A DNA stretch of 64,000 nt. Origin: Telopea speciosissima. Lineage: Eukaryota > Streptophyta > Magnoliopsida > Proteales > Proteaceae. This document shows, piece after piece, positions 37,143 to 48,745 of this stretch. Location of the stretch: NCBI RefSeq assembly GCF_018873765.1, contig NC_057920.1, forward strand, positions 13,839,307-13,903,306, given 5' to 3'. Positions within the stretch are counted from its first letter, which is position 1, and the number at the start of each line of letters is the position of its first letter. The notes under the pieces are model-generated. The model did no database searches and was not told the DNA's origin. It was given only the letters and a program-made list of their open reading frames with translations. The position numbers and the translations under genes are program-made.

Positions 37143-39663
37143 GAGAGGTCTTTCAATCTTGTTCAGTTGTCAGCTGCTGTTCTGTTGTTGAGGAAGAAAG
37201 ACACGGATGGGTCCACCATGGTTAATATCCCCCGAGATTCCCGCGCCCCCAGAGGGACCCAATAGTATGCTTTCGATTCAGTTTTGTAGTTTTTATTTTA
37301 GTTTTCCGTATTTTGTGATACCGATCGTTCTTACTACACCTACCGGCTAAATACAGTTGCTCACCAATACTAGCAATTCTGTTTGCCCATCCACAACGTA
37401 CTGTAACTGGTGAGGTTCTCCAAGAATTCTGCCATAAAAATTGTATTATTTTTAAAGGGTAACTAGTGAAATTATAAAAATTGTATTATTTTTAAAAGGT
37501 AACTAGTGAGATTTTCGAAGAATTCTATAAAAAATTTTATTAATTAAAAAAAAATAATTTTCTATCAGGAAATACTGATATAAGCCTCACTCATCGGGAT
37601 CTAGTTCTCCTTCAGCCATGGCAAGACCTGAAAGATCCAGTACTCGAAAACCACTCTAAAAACAGAAAGAGTTGGTCATTTCACAGATGGGATCCACCTG
37701 TGAAATGACAAGCCCACTCCTACTTTTGCTATCGCTTAGTGGGGGCAGACCCTTTACGATTGAAGGATTTATGGAGAAAATCTATTTCCCACTCTTGGAC
37801 ACAGAGAACTTTCTCCCCAATAAAATTTAACATTTCAAATTAAAAAGACTTCAAAATTTCATGTTGGAGGATATCAAAACAACATAATCATCATCAAGAA
37901 CAACCAAAATGGGCCCTACATTTGTTCCTTTTCTTTTGTCTTAATCATCATTATTAATTCAAACCTGAAATGATGAGCAATGTGGTAGAATGTAGAGAAC
38001 AACAGCACACACCACCAGATTAAGTTCCTTCCTCTGGTTAAGATAAATGATTACTATATTGTGGATAGCCATTATCATATTATCACTATCATAGATAATC
38101 TCTGCAACTAATTAACATCTCAAATAATTAATTCAATTACTAGTTATGGTTGATTAGTGTTGATTGCATGAACAGATAACCTTTATTTTTTCTTTTTATT
38201 GATAAATTTTGACAGGGGTCGCATCTATAATCTTCCATTTCCTTCTTGATTAGGGTTTTATGTTGTTGCATCAAGATCTGATTTGGATTCTCTTACAGCT
38301 GAGCTGACCTGTGTAGAAGAAATAGAAATCAGTGGCAAGCCGGTCTAGACCGGCAAGATCACTCGAATGCTTAAATCAGACCTATTGCCACATATAATTC
38401 TCAAAGTAGAGCAATTGGAAAAAAATGGATTGGATTCCTTACCTTGGCTTGGAAGTAGCAATTTATAGGTTTCAGATGCTAGACCAGTACGTATAGAAAT
38501 TCTTTAGGTGATGGATTGTATTGGAGTGTCTCCCTTCAGAGTATGTGGTTTGCTCTTGACTTGACACCTGTCATTTGGAAGTCACGTCATAAGTGTGATC
38601 GGTATCTAGAAGGTTCTCTAACTCACGAACTAACCCTAGATTAACTATTGGAGGGTTGGTTGAGTTATCTGACGTGGAGATCTTGTGCTACAAATATTCT
38701 GATCCCAGGTTCTCCGATACTAAACTCTTTGAGATTGGTTCGGTCCAAGATATTCGAACAATCAAGTCTCAACCACGAAGTCTTGTTAAGGTTGTTTGTC
38801 CAATTAGTAATTTGGCTAATGCCGAGCATATTTTGCTCATCTCGATTACACGTGTCATGTGATTATAGGTCGGACATACTATGATATATCATATATATAC
38901 TTTTATCAAGTAAGTTAGAGCTGAGAAGCACTTAACATCAGAAGTCAAGTTTCTTCTCTGAAGTTCCAGAGAAGAACTTGGTGGACAAAGTCATTTTGAA
39001 GCAACACCACAAGCACAAGACAAGGGTCTTGTTGAAGGGTCATTCATGGCAGCCCCACGGCAAAGAGAGAGGCTTTATCCGAAGGAGGAGGAGAAGAGAA
39101 TGTGTCCCTTTGAGTGGGCCTTTCCAGCTGCTTAGCATATTTTTTAACGAACGCAAACTTGGAAAGGTAAGTCCACTGTCAATTTGCTTTACTTTCATGA
39201 GAAGACTATATTAATAATTAATATTTGGTTTGTCGATATTTAAACAAACATTGGGAGGTCTAAAGTCAAATCACTAACGTGATTAGCGATTTTTTTCTTT
39301 TTTAAGTTAAGCCACTTATTCCTCTAAAAATAAAGGATCATATATTTAATTAGTTAAATCATGAGATCTAATCATATAGATTGCAGCAATCAGGTGGTTT
39401 ATAGTATGGACTGCACGTATTATGCTTGTAAAGATACCCATTTGAAAGACTTTATTAGGCTTTATAATAACGTTTTCAAGTAGTTAGATAGTCCTTAATT
39501 AGTATGGGTTGTAGGCTTGTAGCACCAAATTCTCTGACACAAGAATTATAAAGGTTAGTTTGGACCATGTTTAAGATATTGTAGATGGAGTTTGTTGAAT
39601 ATAGTAATCATTCACTAAAAAAATGAAAAAAGACATGTTTTTTGCAATAATTACACTTATTGG
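36491..39663. other. Long stretch without a recognised gene
   Basis: Contains a 'gagaattgagaatt' tandem run (about 36690-36770), a GA microsatellite (about 37104-37140) and duplicated 'taactagtga' words at 37457-37510. The GA-rich segment followed by GC-rich sequence at 37140-37270 could be a leader or promoter, but no open coding frame follows. Small frames at 38648-39214 have no recognised domain. Confidence 0.4.
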
Positions 39664-39672
39664 CTAATTAAA

Positions 39673-39873
39673 GGAAAATTATCCTCTCCAATTCCCAAAA
39701 GCTCGGTAGTGCTAGATGGAGATGCCGACATGTGGTATCTCAGATATTCAACAGTCCAAACTCATTGACTATATTGAGCTCAGACCGTTGGATGTCTGAG
39801 CTGCCACTTGTCGGCATCTCCACTTAGCATTGCCACACTATCAAGCTTTAGGAATTGGAGAGGATAATAATCC
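39673..39873. mobile_element. Mutator-type MITE with 9-bp TSD
   Basis: The 201-bp element has TIRs 'ggaaaattatcctctccaat' and, from the right, 'ggattattatcctctccaat'. Pairing continues inward ('ggagatgccgaca' and 'tgtcggcatctcc'). It is flanked by the identical 9-bp repeats 'ctaattaaa' (39664-39672 and 39874-39882). Confidence 0.85.
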
Positions 39874-40119
39874 CTAATTAAATGCCTATTGAACCAATCA
39901 CAGGCCTTCAAATTTTTTTAAGAGAAAAAAATCTATGTTTTCAATTATCTAAATTTTTTTTGGGGATAAGAGATTGTTGTCTGGTCGCCTAAGTCGGGGA
40001 CTAATGAGAACGCATATAGGGCATTGACATGGATGAGTTTTTTTTTTTTGCTTCATAGGGGTGAGGTGATAATTTCGCTAGTGTATTTGGGTGTAGGAAC
40101 ATTTCTTTTTTTAAATATA

Positions 40120-40395
40120 TAAAAGGGAGAAAGTATGCTACCCGGTCGTGTGCCTTGTGTGGGTCCCACACTTAGATACACAAGGCGTTGTAAGATAATT
40201 TTGCGATTAGCATTCTATTTTCCGTATAAAAATTTGAGAAAAAGATCTCTACTTGATGGTGTTTCCTATGCACTTTCACAGGGCACTCTGAGATGATACT
40301 TCTGCCTCCTGGGTAGACACGTGGCCGGGGTGCTCACCCATTGACCTAGACGCTTGTGTAGAGATCATGCGACCAAGTAGAGATCTCTTACCCTA
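40120..40395. repeat. Two small TIR repeats
   Basis: One segment at about 40125-40235 opens 'gggagaaagtatgctacccg', resembling sequence near 27266-27450. The second, about 40244-40392, has inverted ends 'agatctctacttg' and 'caagtagagatct'. TSDs are not evident. Confidence 0.5.
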
Positions 40396-40657
40396 ACAAA
40401 TTACAACAGGTAACTGTAGAAAAATCTGCTCTCATAAGAATTTGTAAAGTATAACTCTTTGGTTCTGTGCTTCCTATGTATTAGTTCATCACACGGTGAA
40501 AATGCAAGTGAAATCTATCGCTTTGTGATGCAGAACTTTTATTGACTTTTCCTTCCCTTTTGGCTTCATATGGTTGGCCAGTCAAAAATCTTGGCGGTTG
40601 TCCCAAAAGGATCTTCTCAACTTTAAATATGATTCATGGAAGATGCCATTTATTTAA

Positions 40658-41962
40658 AGCCTGCTTGATAACCTTTCGAGAAATAGTTTTTGATGTTTTT
40701 CCATTCTGACAAACGGAAAAATACCCAAAAACCGCTTGATAATGAAGTGTTTTTTGTGAGTGTTTTTGGAAACATAAATCAAAATTTATGCTCCCTGGAA
40801 GACTTTTGACAGAACATGTTGGACATGTTCTATCGTTTTGTGCTGAAAATTAAAAGTTGTGCCCGATAAACTGCTCACGCCTCTAACCTCTCTCTCACCT
40901 CTCAATGTGTCTAACCTCTCTCTCACGTCTCACACCTCTAGCCATTGAAACCTTGTACAACCTGCAACTCATCTTGGAGGTAAGATCAACCTCGTACTCT
41001 ATGTCTTTCTTTCTCTCACTCTATCTCTTCCTCTCTCTCTCTCTCTTTCTGTCGCTCGCTCTCTATGCGCGATTTGGTTCACAGAAACCCTAAGAACCAC
41101 GGTTTTTGTGTTCATCCATTGGATTGAATTGAAAGCCATGGTTATTAGGGTTTCCCACTTGAGAACCTTCGCGGCGAAGTAGGAACCCAAGAAACCTTCA
41201 TCGTTGCTACAAACTTCAACAAAATCATCGGTTCGATATGCTTTCGCCATTACTAGAAACGAGAAGACCTCCCTCACTGAAAGCCCAATCGAAGGGAAAT
41301 TTCAAGGTAGGTATCCGAATGGACTACCCTCTTAAGTATAGTGTACTTATTCACCCAAAAGATCAAGCCAGAAATAAAGCCAAGCCACTGAATCATACCT
41401 GGTGGTAGAACAGAGATCAGATTTAATTTCAATTTGATATATGACAGCAGGGTTGGATTTAGGGTGTAAGAAACAAGGGCTAGGGTCGCACAAGAGAATC
41501 GATTTAAACCCTAGAGTTTGGGATGGAAAGATGAATAATTGAGAAGGATCTGTGTTTCTCTTGTGGAACCAGATCAAGCTGGGATTGAACAGAACAAAAC
41601 TGGGATGCATGGGTAAGGAAAAAATAAAAAAGGGAAGAAATTGAAAGGAGGAAGGGAATTGTACCAAGAGGAGAAGGGAAGAAATACAAGTCAGCCAAGT
41701 CAGCGACTCGCTAAACAAACACACACAGAAGTTACGATCCATTGATAAAAGATTTGAAAGCAGGTTGCAATTGCAGACAAGACCCATAACCAAGAGAAGA
41801 AGAAGAAGAAGAGAAAAAAGTGGAGAAAGAAAAACATTTTTCAGAACAGGTTTACCAAGCGGGTCAAAAACTGTTTCTCAGGACAAAAAAGAAAAAAATT
41901 GTTCTGTTATTTCTCAGCACATAATCAAAACAGAAACAAGAGTAAAGTTATCAAGCCGGCAC
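40658..41962. mobile_element. Candidate TIR element enclosing an Agenet gene fragment
   Basis: The left end reads 'gcctgcttgataac' and the right end, reverse-complemented, 'gccggcttgataac'. A second pair of 'ccgcttgRtaa' words occurs about 70-130 bp inside each end. The interior holds TC-rich tracts and a short Agenet-like coding piece on the minus strand. The flanks give no convincing TSD, so the mobile nature is inferred from TIRs and content only. Confidence 0.4.
41158..41250 (-). pseudogene. Agenet/Tudor-like domain fragment
   Basis: From the ATG at 41250 the minus strand encodes 'MAKAYRTDDFVEVCSNDEG' followed by 'FLGSYFAAKVL', matching the first Agenet repeat of plant Tudor-like proteins (aromatic and acidic 'VEV.S...G..GS.F.A.V' pattern). 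It then runs into 'gtt', possibly a splice donor, and no second repeat or continuation was found. This is either a captured first exon or an orphan gene remnant. Nothing supports function. Confidence 0.5.
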
Positions 41963-41965
41963 TTT

Positions 41966-43343
41966 AGTTATCATCAGTCATGGAATGGAATCTTATTTTG
42001 AAAAGAATAATGAATATTTTAATATTCTTCGTATGATGTTATGCTATGAAGAATGATTCTGATCTAATGTCTCAACTTGAGTCTATCGATCTTATCCTAT
42101 CTTATAGTAACGGTATCTGTCCTCTCTCCCAAATACTACGCTCATTCTACAGCGGCGTTTGTTATGACACGTGGCTTTATTCTTCGAATGACGTCAGCCC
42201 TGCTCTTATTGATTTTTTCTTTTATTTTTTGGACGAGAGAAGTGGGCCCCATTATCAGATCTGGGGGAGCGGAGCGCGCGGGAACAGCGCGGGAGCTGTT
42301 TCCCAATGCAGTAAGGAAAGGCAGACTGGAGAAAGAAGACATCAAATCAATCAATCTCTCTCTCTCTCTCTCTCTATTTTTTATTTTTTAATTATATTAT
42401 GGGTGATATTATATTTATAATGTTAACTATTATTAGAATCTCAATCTTCAAGTCTCACCGGCGCAGATGAGGTGGTGGCTGCAGTTACCACTAACAATTA
42501 ATTATATAAAACCTACCACTGACTCTTTCCAAACAGTGTGAGTCAGAGATTCGATTGTGCTTTCTGATACGATGGGACCCACACTCCAATCAAATCATTG
42601 TCTGTCCTTTCCTTTCTCTTCCATCTCTGGACTGACGTCCACTCCCACTCCCACTCCCACTCCCCCTCCTTTTCTCCCTCCGGCCTTTCACTTCTGTTCC
42701 TGTCTCCACTTATTAATTAACTAGGTTTGGCTTAATAAAACCTCCCATGGAAACGCTGAAATCCCCTAGGGGTACGACGGTCATTTCATATGATATTATG
42801 TTTGGATCATGATTTGAGGAATCGATATCAGATCAGTCGGATTGGTCAATTCATATTGACGGAGATCAATATCAATTCCTAGTCAATCCCATATCGATGA
42901 ATTGGTACGAATAATGGTAAAAGATCAAGTTTTTATAAGAAAACATGATCGATCCAGACCGATACTGACAGAGACCGATGCCGATACTGATTACTAAAAA
43001 CCTGGTTCGGGCACAGCCGTGTACCAAATGCGACCAGATAGTGTTCTCTTTTTGAAAAATTAATTAGGTAATAAACCGATCAAATGGATTAACTTTAGTG
43101 GTAATTATGGGTCCCAGTATCACGCTTATAAAACATGCACAGGCTGGTGGTTCTTCATTCTAGCGAGGTTGGGTTGGAGGTGGAGCCTGTGCTGCCTCAG
43201 CCAGCAAACCAAGGCCCATCCCTACAAAGGATGGGCCGATGGAGGTTGAGAGTTTTTAAGGCACCACCGAATGGGACCCCTACAACGCTCCACATATTAA
43301 TTGAACCCACAATAATAGGGCAAAAAATCGCTGGTCATGTAGT
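41966..43343. other. Intergenic, no gene recognised
   Basis: GC-rich patch at about 42240-42300, TC microsatellite at about 42355-42375, and at 42820-43010 repeats built on 'accgatactgac' and 'atcgatat' words that also occur at 54700-54790 and 55740-55840. Overlapping frames at 42046-42420 have no domain. Confidence 0.4.
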
Positions 43344-43773
43344 CCCACCTCTCTCTCTCTCTCTGCGCTGTTGCAGTTGCAACCTATCCGACTAGCCCCC
43401 CTTAAAACTTGGAGGTTGGGAACTAGTTATCCCTTAGAAGCGATCCTATGGGAGTTTAGTTTACTCAAAATGGCAAAAAGAGTTAGTAGTATAATTTACC
43501 CAAAATGGCAAAAGGAGTGGGCTTATTTTTTTTAACCTCGGACTTGAATAGATGTGGGCACATGGCCTGTCTTGGGGAAGCCTGAGTTTTTATGGGTTTG
43601 TTTATATAGGGTCCGTGTTCTATGAAGCATGGCTCCTTTTCGTGGGGATCAATGAGAGTGCGGGTGGGCATCATGGAGGTAGGATTTGGTCATTCGCTCC
43701 TGTGCATGGACGGTACACTACCTCAAAGAGAACTACTCTCCATTTATATATTTATGGGAGAATGTTCTCTGTG
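43344..43773. repeat. Left arm of a long inverted repeat
   Basis: 430 bp, the reverse complement of 45177-45612 with only a few single-base or two-base differences (for example near 43640, 43676 and 43700). It carries no gene. The arms are separated by about 1.4 kb. Confidence 0.9.
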
Positions 43774-45176
43774 TTAGGGGTAGGAACCATGCAATCAAGC
43801 AACATTCTTTTTTCCATATAAGTGAAATAAAAATAATGGTAAAAACATCCACACGTTGACAGTGTGGAGATTTTTTTCCACACCTTCTCACATCTTGATA
43901 ATATGAGATCTACATTGACATTCTCTCTCTTCACTGACCATTTGAGTTTTCCTGTTGATAATCCGTTTTTCGATTGATATTTGATTCTTCTTACACTAAC
44001 AGCATGAAAAACCCTCTCCTTAAAGGTATATGTAGGGAAAGAAGACTGTTCGAGAGTGTAGCTCTTGCACCCAGACATTGATGGCGTGAAATTATCGCCC
44101 TACCCCCATGAATGGCAGAAACCCACCCCTATTGATGCTTTCTCACACACTCCCGTTGGTTTCATTGTTGGTGTAGGGACCACGTTCCCGGACAGAAAAC
44201 TCTTCCCCGTATATGTTTTATGAAGAAAAAAATGAAGAGAGCAAGGGTTCCCCCACATTGCCAGCCTAGGGGAATCTCTCACGCTACACCAATCAGCATG
44301 CAGAACCTCATCTTTTTCACCTTTGTAGAATACTTATCTTTGGTAGCATCACAAACTGAAAAAAAGATCCTCTGATTCCAATATTGTTTGCCAAGAACAA
44401 CTGAACCATTAATATTAGGGAACTATACGGTCCAGCCCAAGTTTAGCCCATGGGCTGACTAACCTAACTACAAGTTTCTCCCTCTAGGTGAGGCCCAATT
44501 GAGTTAAGGACCAAGAATGTTGGTCTAAGTTTTCTACCATCTAATGCGAACTAGATTGATATAGTTCATGGGGAATCATCTAATGACTATCTCATCTCAT
44601 ACAAGGTGAGAGTTGCCAATGCTGTAGTCATCCGCTAAGATCAGCGTCGAGCATGGGCTGCAGCCTCGAAGGGGACGGAAAATTCAGGAAAAATGAGTCC
44701 TGGCCCATACGTAGAGGTAGTAAAGCTGAATCTCCCCAAGCCTGACTTGAAAGGCCCATGTAATTTGTGACAATTGAGCCCATCAACATGTTTGCATAAA
44801 ATCCTAAAACAATTGGATTAGTAGTTTCCCAACCTTAGAGAGTGGCTTTATCTCTATTCAGCTAAAGCTGCTAAAGGAGGAAGGCTACTTTGTGGGAAGG
44901 TTCAAATTGAGAGAGATTGAGATGAAGCATGGATTAGATTTAACCAATTTCTGAAGTTGAGGCATCTGTCAAATGGGCTGGGCAAGAGTTGGGTATGAGG
45001 TCCAAAGTCCAACCATGTAAGAGTTCGGTCTGTAATTTTCACTGCTATCTATAAATATAAGGGCGCTGTTCTTTGTGCCGCAACACAGGCTGCGCCCAGG
45101 CACATGGGAGTGGGCGCATGCTCACCCTACCCCCTGAGTGGCAGACCCATGTGTTTGGGCGCAGCCTACACTGCGG
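43774..45176. other. Spacer of the long inverted repeat
   Basis: 1.4 kb without a recognised gene. A MITE-like palindrome lies at about 44030-44205, and a copy of the 'GCGGCACAGAGAAC' MITE family at 45063-45195 runs into the right arm. Confidence 0.45.
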
Positions 45177-45612
45177 CACAGAGAACATTCTCCCATAAAT
45201 ATATAAATGGAGAGTAGTTCTCTTTGAGGTAGTGTACCGTCCATGCACACGGAGCGAATGACCAAATCCTACCTCCCATGATGCCCACCCGCACTCTCAT
45301 TGATCCCCACGCGAAAAGGAGCCATGCTTCATAGAACACGGACCCTATATAAACAAACCCATAAAAACTCAGGCTTCCCCAAGACAGGCCATGTGCCCAC
45401 ATCTATTCAAGTCCGAGGTTAAAAAAAATAAGCCCACTCCTTTTGCCATTTTGGGTAAATTATACTACTAACTCTTTTTGCCATTTTGAGTAAACTAAAC
45501 TCCCATAGGATCGCTTCTAAGGGATAACTAGTTCCCAACCTCCAAGTTTTAAGGGGGGCTAGTCGGATAGGTTGCAACTGCAACAGCACAGAGAGAGAGA
45601 GAGAGAGGTGGG
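45177..45612. repeat. Right arm of a long inverted repeat
   Basis: 436 bp, pairing with 43344-43773. It ends in a GA run (about 45593-45608), about 40 bp before a TATA-like sequence and about 325 bp before the CLE start codon, so it is probably part of that gene's promoter. The left arm is then the likely duplicate. Confidence 0.9.
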
Positions 45613-45649
45613 CTCCTTGGCCTCAATTCCATCTTCCAAATGAACTACA

Positions 45650-45656
45650 TATATAG
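45650..45656 (+). promoter_or_regulatory. Probable TATA box of the CLE gene
   Basis: 'tatatag' in the context 'ctacatatatagagac', 281 bp upstream of the CLE start codon, a spacing consistent with a leader of about 250 nt. Transcription start inferred, not seen. Confidence 0.5.
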
Positions 45657-45936
45657 AGACACAAGATTAGTGAAGAAGTTGAGAGCAATGGTTCCACAAT
45701 AAACAAGTCTTCGGCTGCCATTCATGCTTCGTGGGTAGATCAAGTTGGATCAGATTATGTAAAGCAATCAGAAACACAGACGCCCAGAAGGAGAGATTAG
45801 AGTCTTATCAGAGCGATTAAAGTTTCTTTTGATAGCTCCTCTACAGCATTCACAGTGTTTTAGTCCAGTGAGTCTAAATCGTCTTCCTCATGATCCAGTA
45901 CTGAAGTGATCCATTTTTTTGGGGGTGTAGTAAGCA

Positions 45937-46146
45937 ATGGTTTCAGGGTGTAGATTGTTGATCATGGTTTTGCTTGCTGTTCTAACGGTGCTTTTCATTC
46001 TTGCTACGTTTGGATCCATTGTGCTTGCTAGAGAAATTCCGGATTTCAATTACTCTCTTGGTTCTTCTTCTTCTTCTTGCAATGCCACTCCAGAGGACAA
46101 CAAGAGAGCTGTGCCAAGCGGAGCTAATCCATTGCATAATAGGTAG
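45937..46146 (+). CDS. CLE signalling-peptide precursor
   Basis: Encodes 69 aa in one exon, typical of CLAVATA3/ESR-related prepropeptides, which are secreted and processed to 12-13 residue ligands for leucine-rich-repeat receptor kinases. Residues 6-31 form a hydrophobic signal peptide (RLLIMVLLAVLTVLFILATF...), the middle is a short Ser/Asn-rich variable region, and the C-terminus carries the CLE motif RAVPSGANPLHN (57-68) preceded by a basic residue and followed by one Arg. The NPLHN ending groups it with the CLE14/19/20/21 type. Position 7 of the motif is Ala where Pro or Ser is usual, so the hydroxyproline that is arabinosylated in several CLEs is absent. The start is the only ATG before the signal peptide. 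A 'gata' tetranucleotide repeat (about 46201-46226) lies in the 3' UTR. The motif and signal peptide make the family secure; the exact orthologue is not. Confidence 0.88.
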   Translation: MVSGCRLLIMVLLAVLTVLFILATFGSIVLAREIPDFNYSLGSSSSSCNATPEDNKRAVPSGANPLHNR

Positions 46147-46503
46147 AGAAAGAAACAGAGAAACAAACCCATGTACGTAGTTGGAAACTGAAACAGGTTG
46201 GATAGATAGATAGATAGATAGATAGGGAGGGGATGTTTGAAATCTTTGTACAATTTTGAGGAATCATTAATGTGGGTTCCTCTGTTGTTCTTGTTTGGAC
46301 TTTAGATGCATTAAATATGTAAAAATTCTTTTATTTATAATGATTAAAAGAGTGATATAGAAACGCTTCTTGGTGCATGAGTTGTCTGTCGTGGCGTGGG
46401 AGGGACAAGGAGTCTGCTTTGTATGCATGCGTGTCAGTTGTCTCCTTCACGAGTAACCCTTTAATTTAAATTAAGGTTTAATGATTTACTGCAAAGCCAT
46501 GCA
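46147..46503 (+). other. 3' flank of the CLE gene
   Basis: Contains the GATA tetranucleotide repeat and AT-rich sequence with possible polyadenylation context near 46310-46350. No other gene. Confidence 0.45.
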
Positions 46504-46512
46504 GTAATTTAG

Positions 46513-46766
46513 GGATTGAACTCGTCTGCAGCCTGGGGTTGAGCGGCCATCGTGCTGCTCTCAACTCCCAAATCGTTACATAAATTTCATGCCCATCCAA
46601 TGGAGCTCAATTCACAATTCAAAATTGGTGCTCAAAATTCAAAAATGCCAAACCATCGAGGAGCTCGCCTACCAACCATTGGATCAGAATGCAATCCATG
46701 TGGTGGCCTGTGAGTTGAGAGTAGTATGATGGCCGCTCAACCCCAAGCTGCAGACAAGCTCGATCC
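46513..46766. mobile_element. Mutator-type MITE with 9-bp TSD
   Basis: The 254-bp element has TIRs 'ggattgaactcgtctgcagc' and, from the right, 'ggatcgagcttgtctgcagc', extending through 'ggggttgagcggccatc'. It is flanked by identical 'gtaatttag' (46504-46512 and 46767-46775). Confidence 0.88.
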
Positions 46767-46944
46767 GTAATTTAGCAAAGGTTTTAAAACTTGGAATGAA
46801 ATATGGGATTGGTCTCCATAGATTTTAAAACGAATTGTCCTGGAAGGTTGGAATTGATCAGGGTCGATCGAACTTGCCCTAACTCAATTGAACTCATTAT
46901 GCACAGTCTCGGATTTAGTTGGAAACAACCCTAGTTGTAGACCT

Positions 46945-47060
46945 TGGTATAACAATAAGGTTGTTATATACATTACGACCTAGTGATAGTGGATTCGAGT
47001 TGTGTACATTATGACCCTCTTCAGACCCCACACTGGCAAGAGCCGCGTGCATTGAGTATG
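46945..47060 (+). repeat. Degenerate SINE-like fragment
   Basis: 'gacctagtgatagtggattcgag' resembles a SINE B box region, and 'cagaccccacactggcaagagcc' matches the body of the SINE at 13673-13853. The head is missing or decayed. Confidence 0.5.
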
Positions 47061-48374
47061 CTTGATCCTAGTTGATTTCAAATCTATTTGACTGCTGATC
47101 CAAGTTTAAAACCCATGCCATTTCAAAGTGAGGTCAGTTTCTCTGCACGTATGGATTAGGTGCCAACACTTGTCACTTTTGCTTCCATAAATACCCTTCT
47201 TCACCCTTTAAATGGCAATAGGTGGAACAGGTGTTGAAACATAACCCGAACGTGTAAAGGAACTCAACTCATTAATTTAGAGCTTTTTTGGGTTTTTTTT
47301 TTTTTTTTTTTTTTAATTTAATGTTTCGATTAGTGTATAGATAATTTTATGACATGAAGATATTTTTTCATTTTAGGGATGATTAAGTAAGAATATAATA
47401 TTGCATGGGCTTGACATCCTTCTGCAACTATTATATTGGTTTTTGGCTTTAATTTTAGCATATTTGTGGGGTTTTTTTTTTTTTTTTGTAAATATTTGTG
47501 GGCTTTTACGGTGCATGAAGTAGTGGTAGTAGTTTTTTTTTTTGTTTTGATGAGAGAAGTAGTGATAGTAGTTGTTGGATGCTTCTGGGGTTCTTTGGAC
47601 GTTTCTTTTAGGGCTTGCTACGTACTTGTCTTAATGGGTTTTGGGGTTCTTTGGATGTTTCATTTTCGTGTCTCATTTGGTTGTAAGCTTTACCATCACC
47701 ACACTGAATTATGTTATATTAACTGGTTTAATTTTATAATTAGGTTTAATTCTCATTTGTGCCCTAACCGATATAGATTATTTTAATTAAGAAATTAATA
47801 CAGGATTATTTGATATTTTACTCACTAATTATCACGCGAAAACCTTAGCTCCCATGCACGTGATGGGTTCTACTAAACACTAATGTATTATTAAGTGTTT
47901 ATGATGAATTGAGTGATCCATAAGCATAATCATTATATTTTCTAGGATGGCAGTGGATGGGACTCAAGAAGAAATGGTATGGCCAATATATAGTAATGGA
48001 TGAAGATGTTATATATGAAGATTTTATGATGTCCTTTTTTTTAATTTGGTGGAAAGGAAATATTATATAAAGTTAAACTAAAGAATTAATTTTTCCTTGC
48101 CAAAGGTGAATAGCGAATTTCTTCACTAATGCTGATGTAACAATGCGATTGACTGTAGTTTTATTTTATTTCCAGCCCCCTTTTCTCCTGTTTCACATTT
48201 GTGCCATAAAGCACTCCTCTCACCCTCCTCCAACCACCCTCTACCATCCCCCTTAAACCATGAACCCACATACTTGTATTCTAGCTTTCTCCTCTGGGCT
48301 CCGATTGGTTACAAGGGAAATAAAAGGGTAGCGAAATCCATATAGCAGTTGTTTGTGTTTTTAGCACACTGTTC
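47061..48374. other. Intergenic, no gene recognised
   Basis: Poly-T runs at about 47294-47313 and 47473-47487. The hydrophobic frame at 47436-47786 is a by-product of T-rich sequence and shows no domain. Confidence 0.4.
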
Positions 48375-48382
48375 CTCAAAAC

Positions 48383-48737
48383 TAGGGATGTAAACGGGTA
48401 CTCAAAAATCCAAATTCAATTCGCATCGGTATCCGTTTAAGGGTATCCGATTTTTTATTTCAAATAATTCAAAAAAAAAAAGTTATCCAATCCGAATAGA
48501 TATCCAACTAATGATATATAGGGTATTTGACGATTCAACAGATTCTAAAGAATGAGAAAATGAGAATTATGAAACTAAAATATGGATTGAGAGTGAGTCG
48601 AATCTGTTGGAGGAGGAAGGTCTGGATTATACAAGTAGAAATGTAAACGGATAGTCAAAAAACCAAATTCAATTTGCATCTGTACCCGAGCAGGGAATAG
48701 CCGGACCCAATCCTTATCCGATCCGTTTACATCCATA
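48383..48737. mobile_element. hAT-like MITE
   Basis: Ends 'tagggatgtaaacggg' and, from the right, 'tatggatgtaaacggatcgg' are inverted repeats of the widespread 'GGATGTAAACGG' type. The flanks 'ctcaaaac' (48375-48382) and 'cccaaaac' (48738-48745) are an 8-bp TSD with one mismatch. Confidence 0.65.
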
Positions 48738-48745
48738 CCCAAAAC

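Noticed and set aside
43552-43821. Small gene with a near-identical partner at 45166-45402
   Set aside because: The similar proteins are a by-product of the 430-bp inverted repeat. The frames diverge through small indels, and no signal or domain supports coding.
47436-47786. Hydrophobic 116-codon frame as a membrane protein
   Set aside because: The hydrophobicity comes from poly-T tracts coding Phe and Val. No conserved feature, promoter or partner exon is visible.
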